64,000 bases of DNA from Amnibacterium kyonggiense. Lineage in GTDB: Bacteria > Actinomycetota > Actinomycetes > Actinomycetales > Microbacteriaceae. Below are positions 1 to 7,788 of this stretch, one piece after another (position 1 is the stretch's first letter; every line of letters starts with the position of its first letter). A program made the translations under genes and the position numbers. The stretch covers positions 496,001 to 560,000 of the forward strand of contig NZ_SOAM01000003.1 of assembly GCF_004364555.1 (NCBI RefSeq), in the 5' to 3' direction. Below the pieces are notes generated by a model that was not told the DNA's origin, did no database searches, and saw only the letters and a list, made by a program, of their open reading frames with translations.

Positions 1-1007
1 CCGAGCCGCCGCAGCCCCTCGGCGGCGCCTTCAACGTCCTGCTCGTCGGCGCCGACAACGCGCCGAAGCAGCACGGGTTCGGCGCGGCGCGGCAATCGAC
101 CCAGAACGACGTCGATATCCTCCTGCACGTCCCCGCCGACCATCGGAGCGCCGTCATCCTCAGCATGCCGCGCGACCTGATGGTCGAGCACCCGGCCTGC
201 GTGGCATCGAACGGGACGAAGGTCCCCGACGGCGGCGAGCAGCCGTTGAACGTCGACCTCGACCGGGGCGGCCTCGGCTGCGTCGTCACGACGGTCGAGC
301 ACCTGACCGGCCTCTCGATCCCCTACGCCGCGCAGTTCAGCTTCCAGGGCACGATCGCGATGGCGGACGCGGTCGGCGGCGTCCCGGTGTGCACGAACAA
401 GGCGATCGACGACCCCGACTCCGGGCTCCGCCTGCCGAAGGGTCGCTCGGTCATCTCCGGCCGCACAGCGCTCGCGTACCTCCGCGACCGGCACGGCATC
501 GGCGACGGCAGCGACCTGTCGCGGATCTCTTCGCAGCAGGCGTACATGTCGTCGCTGCTCCGTCAGTCGGTCAGCGCGGACACCTTCTCGAACCCCGCGC
601 GGTTGATCGCGCTCGCCACCGCCGTCGCGCGGAACGTGTCGCTCTCCACCTCCATGTCGAAGCCCGACGTGCTCGTCGGGATGATGGTCGCGGTCCTGCA
701 CATCCCGCTGCACTCGATCGCGCTCGTGCAGCTGCCGACCGAGCCCTACGCGCCGAACCCGAACAAGGTCGTCCCGGCGCCCGCGCTCACCGCGGTGCTG
801 CTGCACCACCTGCAGGACGACACCCCGGTCGTCCTCGCCGCCGGCACGCACGGCTTCGCCACCTCCGTCAGCGGCGGCGGCACGACGCACCACGCGTCCT
901 CGACGCCGAAGCCCACGGCGTCGACCCGGCACCACTCGAGCGGGATCAGCGGGCTGAACGGGCAGAACGCCGACCAGAGCAGCTGCTCCGTCGCGGCGGT
1001 GGGCTGA
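1..1007 (+). CDS. LytR-CpsA-Psr (LCP) family protein, 5' end missing
   Basis: The reading frame is already open at the left edge (first full codon at base 3), so the N-terminal part is missing, probably including the membrane anchor. The visible protein starts with the LCP core: FNVLLVGADN, then NDVDILLHV and ILSMPRDL, the Asp/Arg-rich pocket that binds pyrophosphate of polyprenyl-linked substrates. The later GLRLPKG and ALAYLRDRH stretches fit the same fold. LCP enzymes attach glycopolymers to peptidoglycan at the outer face of the membrane. The C-terminal tail is rich in Gly, Ser, Thr and His and looks unstructured. The family call is firm; which glycopolymer is moved cannot be told. Confidence 0.88.
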   Translation, partial: EPPQPLGGAFNVLLVGADNAPKQHGFGAARQSTQNDVDILLHVPADHRSAVILSMPRDLMVEHPACVASNGTKVPDGGEQPLNVDLDRGGLGCVVTTVEHLTGLSIPYAAQFSFQGTIAMADAVGGVPVCTNKAIDDPDSGLRLPKGRSVISGRTALAYLRDRHGIGDGSDLSRISSQQAYMSSLLRQSVSADTFSNPARLIALATAVARNVSLSTSMSKPDVLVGMMVAVLHIPLHSIALVQLPTEPYAPNPNKVVPAPALTAVLLHHLQDDTPVVLAAGTHGFATSVSGGGTTHHASSTPKPTASTRHHSSGISGLNGQNADQSSCSVAAVG

Positions 1008-1086
1008 TGCCGGCTGCTGCTGCACGGGACGTGATCAGGTGCCGGCGGTCCCGGCGGCGAGGGCATCCGCGACGGAGCGTCGGCGG

Positions 1087-1743
1087 ATGAGCCGGATCCT
1101 GTCCACGGTCGCCCTCGCGGGCGCCGCGCTGCTCCTGTCGGCCTGCTCGTCCCCCGCACCGACGCCCACCGCCACCGCGACGACCACCGTCACTGCGCCG
1201 GCTTCCTCGAGCGCAACCCCGACCTCGTCGACGCCCACCACGAGCTCCTCGTCGATGTCGTCCAGCGCCGCGACGACGGCCGATCCCGGTCGGCCGGCGG
1301 ACCAGTGCCCGGATGCCGACCTCCGCGTGACCTTCGGCGCGCTCGAGGGCGCCGCCGGGACGGGCTACGTGCCGATCGTCTTCACGAACACCGGGGCGCG
1401 GTCCTGCGCGCTCCGCGGGGCGCCCGGCGTCTCGGTCGTCGGGAACGGCGACGGCACCCAGCTCGGGAAGCCGGCGAACCGGGATCAGTCAGGCGCCCAG
1501 GACGTCCGGCTCGATGCGGATGGCGGGCAGGCGCACGCGACGCTCGCGCTCGTCGACTTCTCCCCCAGCGACGGGTCACCCATCAGCGGGTGCACCCCGA
1601 AGCGCGGCGACGGCTACCGGGTGTACCCGCCGCACTCGACGCGCGCGTTCTTCATCCGGAACTCGCAGGCGCTCGCGTGCGACCCGGGTCCCGTCTTCAT
1701 GCGCGTCGAGGTGGTCGCCAGCGGGGCGAGCGGCGCGAAATGA
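1087..1743 (+). CDS. DUF4232 domain lipoprotein
   Basis: I chose the ATG at 1087 because it opens directly into a lipoprotein signal peptide (MSRILSTVALAGAALLLSAC, lipobox LLSAC); the frame runs further upstream without one. A low-complexity Thr/Ser/Pro linker of about 60 residues follows. The C-terminal half (from CPDADLRVTFG) has the pattern of DUF4232: a beta-sandwich with VFTNTGARSCALRGAPGVSVV. Such lipoproteins are common in actinobacteria and have no known function. The gene lies 80 bases after the LCP gene on the same strand, so both may act at the cell envelope. Confidence 0.8.
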   Translation: MSRILSTVALAGAALLLSACSSPAPTPTATATTTVTAPASSSATPTSSTPTTSSSSMSSSAATTADPGRPADQCPDADLRVTFGALEGAAGTGYVPIVFTNTGARSCALRGAPGVSVVGNGDGTQLGKPANRDQSGAQDVRLDADGGQAHATLALVDFSPSDGSPISGCTPKRGDGYRVYPPHSTRAFFIRNSQALACDPGPVFMRVEVVASGASGAK

Positions 1744-1776
1744 GCCGGACCGGGAGGTCCGCCCGGCAAGCCCCGG

Positions 1777-3126
1777 TCAGAAGGGCGTGACGTCGGACTG
1801 GTCGATGGTGCGGATGCGGAAGGCGGTCTTCATCTTCTGGACCCCGCCCCATTTGTTCCGCCACTGCGGCACCCCGTCGTCACCGATGACCACGTCGGCG
1901 AATCCCGCGTCTTTGGCGAGGTGACTTCGCCGGCACAGGACCTGGAGGTTCTGGTGCCGGGTCCGGCCGTCGTGCTCGAACCGCTGCACGTGATCGATGT
2001 CCGCCCGGTGCGCGGGCAACCCGCACCCGCACCCGCAGGTCGGTTGCCGGAGGTGCAGGAGCCGCTTCAGCCCGGCGGGGATGTACCGCTCGTGCGAGTC
2101 GAACTTGAGGATCACGTCCTCCACCGGGTCGACGACCGCGCGGGTCCAGGTTTGGGTGTGCGTGACGAGCATCCGGGCGGTCTCCGCGTCGATCGAGCCC
2201 ATCCCGGCCACCGTCGCCGGCGCATCCCCGGCGCCGGTGGCGGTGTCGGCCGGGATCAGGACGGTGATCGTCGCATCGATCAGCTTCCGAGTCCCATCGC
2301 CGGACTGCCCCGCCTCGCCGGTCTCGCCGAGGCGCTCGAACGGATAGGACGGACCGCCCTCGCCCGTGCTGCGCATGGTCCCGGTCAGGACCGCGTCGAT
2401 GGCGAGGTCGGCCATCAACGCGCCCAGGGTGCGGCACTCGCCCTCCCGCCCGTGCGCGATCACGGCGTGCTTGCGGATCCGGTCGTACGCGGCCGCGATG
2501 TCGACCGCGGTGGAGTGGATCTCCAGCACCCCCTGCCCATCCCTGGTCGCTCGCGCTCGGACGGTGCGCCGGTTGGTCGCCTCGACGTGCTGCTCGGTCG
2601 TCAGCTCCGGCTCCAACTCGTCCCGGAGGTCCGCCAGCTGCCGCTCCACCGCGGTCACCCGCTCGGCCTGCACCAGCTCCGCCGCCCGCTCGTCGAACAC
2701 CGCGAAGTGCTCCGCCCGCAGCCCGACCGCCATGGTGCCAACGACCACGACGGCGTCCTCCGACGCGAGGCCCGCCTCGAACACCGCCCACGTCAGCGGC
2801 AACGAATCCCGCAGCACCCGCGCCGCGTCCAGCCGGCGTTGGATCGCGAAGCGGGTCACCCGGAGCTCGTTCGCCTGATGCAGCAGGAACCCCGACACCA
2901 CCGGATCATCCGGACGCGGGACCTGACCGGTCTGTTCCTGCTCCTCCAGCAGCATCCCCTCGAACCCGGCGAGCATCAACCGCAACCGCACCGCGGCGGC
3001 CATGTTCACCATCCGATCCGCGTGCTGCAACGACTTGGTGAACAACGCCTCGCGCGCGTCCAACTGGGCGAACGGGTCCTCCGGCGGTGGGTCGCCGCCC
3101 CCATCAACGGGTTCCAACATGCCCAC
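1777..3126 (-). CDS. DUF222 / HNH endonuclease domain protein (13E12-type)
   Basis: This 449-residue protein has the two-part layout of actinobacterial 13E12-repeat proteins. The first ~300 residues are a helical DUF222 region (VVGTMAVGLRAEHFAVFDERA). Near the C-terminus there is an HNH nuclease domain: CGCGCGLPAHRADIDHV followed by NLQVLCRRSH, that is Cys pairs plus the D-H pair of the metal site. The GTG at 3126 is used, with ATG 3120 two codons later as an alternative. These proteins occur in many copies per genome in Microbacteriaceae; the biological role is unproven, although mobile-element or DNA-cutting roles are often proposed. Confidence 0.85.
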   Translation of the reverse strand: MGMLEPVDGGGDPPPEDPFAQLDAREALFTKSLQHADRMVNMAAAVRLRLMLAGFEGMLLEEQEQTGQVPRPDDPVVSGFLLHQANELRVTRFAIQRRLDAARVLRDSLPLTWAVFEAGLASEDAVVVVGTMAVGLRAEHFAVFDERAAELVQAERVTAVERQLADLRDELEPELTTEQHVEATNRRTVRARATRDGQGVLEIHSTAVDIAAAYDRIRKHAVIAHGREGECRTLGALMADLAIDAVLTGTMRSTGEGGPSYPFERLGETGEAGQSGDGTRKLIDATITVLIPADTATGAGDAPATVAGMGSIDAETARMLVTHTQTWTRAVVDPVEDVILKFDSHERYIPAGLKRLLHLRQPTCGCGCGLPAHRADIDHVQRFEHDGRTRHQNLQVLCRRSHLAKDAGFADVVIGDDGVPQWRNKWGGVQKMKTAFRIRTIDQSDVTPF

Positions 3127-3438
3127 ATCCCACCACGGACCACCGACAGAGGTTCGAACACGACTACGAAACTCAGACAGTGAATCTGTGCCCGCAGGCT
3201 CGGCCGAGACTCGGCCGTCGCCCTCGTCTTCAAGAGTCGGGAGGCCGGCATCACGCCCGACTGAGCCCGGGTCGTCCAGCTGGTGGCGACCAGCGCCACC
3301 TCTCCATGACGACCACGGGCACGCAGAACCAGCGCGCCATCGTCACGCCCCGGAGCGGGCGGTAGCGGAGCCACCGGACGCACTGATCTCCATCCGCAGA
3401 CGGAGGACGGGGCCGTCGCGCCCCGGCACAGTCGAACC
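3127..3438 (+). other. 312-base gap without a convincing gene
   Basis: The stretch between the DUF222-HNH gene and the next membrane-protein gene has no frame with a clear start and family match. It must hold the promoter of the leftward HNH gene. The minus strand has short protein-like runs in two frames, which could be relics, but nothing can be named. Confidence 0.4.
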
Positions 3439-3926
3439 GTGCTCGCACTCCCCCTCAACCCGGTCGTCCCACGGGACCTGCCCGTGTGCCTCCCCGGTCG
3501 CGCCTGCGTGGACGAGACGCCGGGCGGCGCCTGGATCCTCGCCGCGACCTCCGCACTCACGCCGGCGAGCGGAGTGATCGCCGCAGTGTGCTTCGCCGCG
3601 ATCGGCGCTTCGTTTCTGCCGATCGCAGTCGGCCTCCGTCAGCAGTGGCGCGGGGTCGGCGTCCGCCCGTCGCTGGTCCTGCTGCCGCCGGCGATGGTCA
3701 TCGCGGGCTTCGGGGCCGTCGTGGCAGTCGGCGGACGGCTCGCGACGGTGTCTGCTACGCCGGCCAGGACGGTCGACCGGCATCGCCGGTGCCGACCACG
3801 CTGATCGGCTCGTGGCCGCTCGTCGAGGCCGCCGGAGCGGTCGCCGCCGTGCTCGGTGCCGTCGCGCTCTTCCTCATCCTGAACACGGCCGCGGTGCGCG
3901 AGCGCCGGCCGGTACCGCGGCCGTGA
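3439..3926 (+). pseudogene. Small membrane protein, apparently frameshifted
   Basis: From GTG 3439 the first frame gives two hydrophobic segments (WILAATSALTPASGVIAAVCFAAI region and LVLLPPAMVIAGFGAVVAVGG) but then turns into Arg-rich nonsense and stops at 3804. The -1 frame carries the natural continuation from about 3757: VCYAGQDGRPASPVPTTL and a third hydrophobic segment (LVEAAGAVAAVLGAVALFLI), ending at TGA 3926. That TGA overlaps the GTG of the next gene by four bases, as in many real gene pairs here, so the second frame's end is genuine. Either a base was lost near 3750-3765 (mutation or sequencing error) or a -1 shift is used. No family is recognised. Confidence 0.55.
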
Positions 3927-4423
3927 GGCGCCAGCGGCTCATCGTCGTCTGCGGCCTGGGCGGCACGGGCAAGACGACGCTCGCCGACCGCCTCTCCCGC
4001 GAGCTGCGCGTCACCTGCCTGCACAAGGACGACGTCAAGGCCGCGCTGCACGACGCCGGCATCATCACGCCTCTTTCGTTCGACGTGTTCCGCGGCCTCG
4101 CCGAGCGCCTGCTCGCGAACCGCGTCGACCTGATCGTCGAGGCGACATGGCACGACCCGGCGGACTGGGGCGTCCTCGCCGAGTGGCAGGAGCGCTCCGA
4201 GCTGGATCTGATCTGCGTCGTCTGCTCCGCCGACCGGGACGAGCGGGAGCGGCGCATCCGGACGCGCGAACGGCATCCCGCGCATGCCGAGGCGGACCGT
4301 CGCCAGCTCGCGCAGCTCGACCTGGAGGTCGACTACAGCGGCCTGCCGGGCCGGCACGTCGACGTGCGCACGGACGACGACACCGACACCACGGCACGCA
4401 ACGTCCTCGCCCGACTCCGGTAG
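3923..4423 (+). CDS. P-loop kinase-like ATP-binding protein (AAA_33 type)
   Basis: The GTG at 3923 overlaps the preceding stop (GTGA), suggesting translational coupling. The 166-residue product begins almost at once with a Walker A motif (VVCGLGGTGKTTLADRL), then HKDDVKAAL and DLIVEATWHDP, and a lid-like RERRIRTRERHPAHAE. This is the plan of small nucleotide or metabolite kinases of the AAA_33/zeta-toxin-like group, which phosphorylate sugars, nucleosides or drugs. The substrate cannot be predicted. Length is normal for the group. There is no antitoxin-like partner gene. Confidence 0.7.
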   Translation: MRRQRLIVVCGLGGTGKTTLADRLSRELRVTCLHKDDVKAALHDAGIITPLSFDVFRGLAERLLANRVDLIVEATWHDPADWGVLAEWQERSELDLICVVCSADRDERERRIRTRERHPAHAEADRRQLAQLDLEVDYSGLPGRHVDVRTDDDTDTTARNVLARLR

Positions 4424-4471
4424 CGCGCCGCGTCCTTGCGTCGCGAGGCGAGCGGTGGTCGGATCTCCCGC

Positions 4472-4807
4472 ATGACCGCCGAACCCCCGGTGCTCTCCGC
4501 CGGGGAGATCCCGGGCCGTGGCGGCTCCGTGAACCCCTTCACCGTCGTCGCCGACGCGACGGGGTTCATCGCGTTCGCGTCCGAGGTCTTCGCCGCCGAG
4601 GAGGTGGCGGAGGCGCGCGTCACCCCGCCGCCCACCCCGTTCTACGGCGCCCTCACCCTCGCTCGGGTCGAGGACCCCTGGTCGAACCTGTGGTGGCTGT
4701 TCCAGCCGTCGCCCGGCCAGCCCGATTCGAAGCCGGCCTGGGAGGGCGGCCCGACGACCGTCTTCAGCACCGTCGACCGCTGGATGCAGGACCGCAGCAC
4801 GGGCTGA
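4472..4807 (+). CDS. VOC-family (PhnB-like) protein with internal deletion
   Basis: The 111-residue product has both ends of a PhnB-type glyoxalase/bleomycin-resistance fold: NPFTVVADATGFIAFASEVFAAEEV at the start and RVEDPWSNLWWLFQPSP at the end. The middle, where family members carry about 40 residues with the first metal-ligand strand, is missing; the sequence jumps from EARVTPPP to TPFYGALTL. The usual length is 140-160 residues. It is therefore probably a remnant or a non-catalytic protein. ATG 4472 is chosen over an upstream TTG at 4436 because the family homology begins just after it. Confidence 0.6.
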   Translation: MTAEPPVLSAGEIPGRGGSVNPFTVVADATGFIAFASEVFAAEEVAEARVTPPPTPFYGALTLARVEDPWSNLWWLFQPSPGQPDSKPAWEGGPTTVFSTVDRWMQDRSTG

Positions 4808-4813
4808 GCGCGG

Positions 4814-5362
4814 TCACTCCACTCGGCGTCGACGCGCTGAGGACGGGCGCACGCTGAGCGCGGCCGTCAGCGGTTCCCAGAACGCCTTCAGCCGCTGCAT
4901 CCACGGATCCGCGAGCTCGTGATCGAGCCAGCGGCGGCGTACCTCCGCCACCTCGACCCAGGCGACCTCTGAGACCTCGATGCCGTCAGGGCGCGGCTGC
5001 TGATCCGCAGGGGCGGCGACGAGGTAGAGGTCGAAGAGGGCCGTGTCCTCCTGAAACCGGTCGACGAGACGGAAAGCCGTCGGGGCGACTCGGAGGCCGG
5101 CCTCCTCGCGCAGCTCGCGGGCGGCCGCCTCCGCGCTCGTTTCCCCCGCGACCGCGCTGCCACCCGGGAACTCCCAGAGGCCCGCGAAGTCCTTGGCGGC
5201 CGCGCGTTTCGTCAGCAGCAGACGGCCGGCCTCGTCGACGGCACAGGTCGCGGCGACGACGTGGAAACGGCCGGTCGGCCAGTCGGGTGCGCCGCGGACG
5301 AACGTCTGACCGGTCGGTACGCCCCGCTCGTCCGTGACGTCCCAGATCTCGGCTCCACCCAC
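4814..5362 (-). CDS. NUDIX hydrolase
   Basis: The 182-residue protein contains a complete NUDIX box: GGSAVAGETSAEAAARELRE followed by EAGL, matching GX5EX7REUXEEXGU, which binds Mg2+ and cleaves a nucleoside-diphosphate-X bond. The N-terminus (EIWDVTDERGVPTG) resembles the IPP isomerase/YfcD-like subgroup, whose substrates are not settled. GTG 5362 is the start, with GGAGGAG about 11 bases upstream. It is transcribed convergently to the VOC remnant. Confidence 0.8.
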   Translation of the reverse strand: MGGAEIWDVTDERGVPTGQTFVRGAPDWPTGRFHVVAATCAVDEAGRLLLTKRAAAKDFAGLWEFPGGSAVAGETSAEAAARELREEAGLRVAPTAFRLVDRFQEDTALFDLYLVAAPADQQPRPDGIEVSEVAWVEVAEVRRRWLDHELADPWMQRLKAFWEPLTAALSVRPSSARRRRVE

Positions 5363-5408
5363 CGTCCGATACTCCTCCGGTCGTGAGCCCGCCGATCATC
5401 GCGTCGCA

Positions 5409-6071
5409 TCAGCGCAGCCGGTACTCGAATTCCGGGCGGCCGGGCTGGCCGTACCGCGATCGGCGCTCCACCTCCCTCTCCGCCACGAGGTGCTCGAGGT
5501 ACCGCCGCGCGGTCGGGCGGGACAGCGACGCCGCCTCGGCGACCTCGGAGGCCGACAGCGCCGCGCCGCCCGCGAGCTCCCGTCGGACGAGGGCGAGGGT
5601 GTCCTGCTGCAGCCCCTTCTGCAGCTCCGGCTCGGCGTGGAGGGTCTCGAAGGCTCTGTCGATGCGGCGCTGGTCGAGCGCGACCCGCGCGGCCGCGCTC
5701 GACGCCGCGGCACGGGCGAGCTTCGCCTCGAGCACCGAGGCGGTGAACGGCTTCAGCAGGTAGTCCGCCACGCCCGCCCCGAGCGCGCTCTTCACCGCGC
5801 GCAGGTCGCGGTCGGCCGTCACCGCGAGCACGACGGGGCGCAGACCGCTCCGGCGCAGGCTCGCGACGAGCTCGAGGCCGTTGCCGTCCGGCAGGTGCAG
5901 GTCGAGCAGCAGCACCTCCGCGTCGACCGCGTCCGGACCGAGGAGCGCCGCGGTCGCCGCCGCGAGGGATCCGGCGGTGCCGGAGCAGGTGAAGCCGGTG
6001 AGACGTTCGACGATCGCCGCGTGCGCCTCGGCGGCGAGCGGCTCGTCCTCGACCACGAACACCGCGGTCAC
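5409..6071 (-). CDS. Response regulator, CitB/DcuR type
   Basis: Residues 1-120 form a receiver domain: acidic pocket VVEDEP (E8, D9), phospho-acceptor D57 in LLLDLHLPDGNGLEL, and the conserved Lys in DYLLKPF. The C-terminal part carries a winged helix with LSASEVAEAASLSRPTARRYLEHL, typical of the CitB/DcuR/DctR family that responds to C4-dicarboxylates or citrate. Its GTG start overlaps the stop of the histidine kinase gene by four bases, so the two are co-translated. The likely target is the divergent dicarboxylate symporter at 7789. Confidence 0.88.
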   Translation of the reverse strand: MTAVFVVEDEPLAAEAHAAIVERLTGFTCSGTAGSLAAATAALLGPDAVDAEVLLLDLHLPDGNGLELVASLRRSGLRPVVLAVTADRDLRAVKSALGAGVADYLLKPFTASVLEAKLARAAASSAAARVALDQRRIDRAFETLHAEPELQKGLQQDTLALVRRELAGGAALSASEVAEAASLSRPTARRYLEHLVAEREVERRSRYGQPGRPEFEYRLR

Positions 6072-7657
6072 CGGTCGACCTCGGCCGGTTCGGACCGCAG
6101 CGACGCCGTCTCGAGCGGGAGGGCCGCGGGCAGGGCGACGACGAATCGGGCGCCGTGCGGCGCGACGGCGCTGGCCAGCACCGTGCCGCCCCGGCGCGCG
6201 GCAGCGGCGCGGACGAGCGCGAGCCCGATGCCGCGCCCGAGCCCGCCGTCGGGCTTCGTCGACCAGCCCCGCTCGAACACCCGATCGGCGGCGCCCGCGG
6301 GCAGCCCGGGACCGGTGTCCTCGACGGTCAGCAGCAGACCGCCGGCGGCGTCGCCCGCGACCACGACGCGGACACGGCGCGGGGGCGGCGCCTCCTGCAC
6401 CGCGTCGAACGCGTTGTCGACGAGGTTGCCGAGGATGGTCACGAGGTCGCTGCGCAGCCCGGCGTCGAGCGGAGCCGTCGGCGGCAGGTCGATCGCGGAG
6501 GCGACGAGCTCGACGCCGCGCTCCTCCGCCTCGCTGCTCTTGCCGATGAGCAGCGCGACGAGCACCGGGTCGTGGAGCTGCTCCGTGAGCGCGTCGGCGA
6601 GCTGTTGGCCCGCGGCGGTGGTCAGCACCGCGAGCTCCGCGGCGTCCGACGCCCGGCCCAGCTCGATCAGCGACACGATCGTGTGGAGGCGGTTGGCGTG
6701 CTCGTGGGCCTGCGCCCGGAGCGCGGTGGAGAGCGTCCGCATGGTCTCGAGCTCGCCGGACAGCCGCCGGAGCTCCGTCGCGTCGCGGAGGATCACGACG
6801 GTCCGCCCACCGCTGCCCGCGGTGCGGCTCGCGACGAGCACGCGGTCGCCGACGATGAGCACCGCGTCGCCGGGAGGACCGGCCAGCGCCGTGCGCGCCT
6901 GCTCGCGCACGGCGGCGTCGCCGAGCATCGCGGCGGCGCGGTCGTTCGCGTGCACCACGGCGCCGTCCACGTCGAGGAGCAGCAGCCCCTCGTCGAGCCC
7001 GTGAAGGATCGCGTCGTCCGAGTCGAGCATCCGCGCGAGGTCGGCCGGGTGCCGGTCACCGGTGACGCGCCGGAGCCAGCGCGACAGCAGCAGGACCACG
7101 CCCAGTCCGAGGACGAGCACGGCCAGCGGGATCCCGACGAGCGCGGGGAGCTCCGCGAGCAGCGCGCGCTGCACGCTCGCGGTCAGCACGCCGACCGCGA
7201 CCAGGCCGACGATGCGCCCGTCGGCGCGGATCGGCGCGACCGCCCGCACGGAGGGCCCGAGCGTCCCGACGTACTCCTCCGTGAAGGTCCGGCCGGCCTG
7301 GGCCGGCGCGATGTCCCCGACGAAGCGCTCGCCGATCCGCCTCGGATCCGGGTGCGTCCACCGGATGCCCTGCGGCGACATGATCGTGACGAAGGCGACC
7401 TCCGACCGCCGCATCACCTCGAGGGCGTAGGGCTGCAGCGTCGCCGTCGGGTCCTGCCCGGCGATCGCCCGGGCGACGGCGGGGTTCGCCGCGACGGCGC
7501 CGGCCGCGCCGAGGACGCGGCTCTCCGCGCTCTCGCGGAGGCGGTCCTGCGCGCTGACCCAGCCGAGCACGAGCACGAGGGCGGCGACGACGACGCTGAC
7601 GAGGGCCTGCGCGACGGCGAGCCGGCCGGCCACGCCGAGCCGTTGGCGTCGCAGCAT
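6068..7657 (-). CDS. Sensor histidine kinase, CitA/DcuS type
   Basis: The 529-residue protein has the DcuS/CitA layout. A first membrane helix lies at about 10-30. An extracytoplasmic PAS-like sensor follows at about 35-170 (EVAFVTIMSPQGIRWTHPDP, then RAVAPIRADGRIVGLVAVG), then a second helix at about 172-195, a cytoplasmic PAS at about 215-295, a dimerisation helix with the phospho-His in AHEHANRLHTIVSLIE, and an ATPase domain (NLVDNAFDAV, DTGPGLP, GRGIGLALV). ATG 7657 has AGGAGG a few bases upstream. The sensor architecture and the neighbouring DctA-type symporter suggest an external di- or tricarboxylate as ligand. Confidence 0.9.
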   Translation of the reverse strand: MLRRQRLGVAGRLAVAQALVSVVVAALVLVLGWVSAQDRLRESAESRVLGAAGAVAANPAVARAIAGQDPTATLQPYALEVMRRSEVAFVTIMSPQGIRWTHPDPRRIGERFVGDIAPAQAGRTFTEEYVGTLGPSVRAVAPIRADGRIVGLVAVGVLTASVQRALLAELPALVGIPLAVLVLGLGVVLLLSRWLRRVTGDRHPADLARMLDSDDAILHGLDEGLLLLDVDGAVVHANDRAAAMLGDAAVREQARTALAGPPGDAVLIVGDRVLVASRTAGSGGRTVVILRDATELRRLSGELETMRTLSTALRAQAHEHANRLHTIVSLIELGRASDAAELAVLTTAAGQQLADALTEQLHDPVLVALLIGKSSEAEERGVELVASAIDLPPTAPLDAGLRSDLVTILGNLVDNAFDAVQEAPPPRRVRVVVAGDAAGGLLLTVEDTGPGLPAGAADRVFERGWSTKPDGGLGRGIGLALVRAAAARRGGTVLASAVAPHGARFVVALPAALPLETASLRSEPAEVDR

Positions 7658-7788
7658 CGGCCGGCCTCCTCCTCGAGTGCTGAACAGTATGACCGCAACG
7701 GTGCGGTCGCTACCGGCCCGCGCGAGCCTGTCCGGGTCCCAGTCCCGGCGCCTCGCCGGGACGCGTCAGCGACGACAGGAGCTCCGAC

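Noticed and set aside
3923-4423. Zeta-type toxin of a toxin-antitoxin pair
   Set aside because: The P-loop fold fits, but no epsilon-like antitoxin precedes it; the upstream gene encodes a membrane protein.
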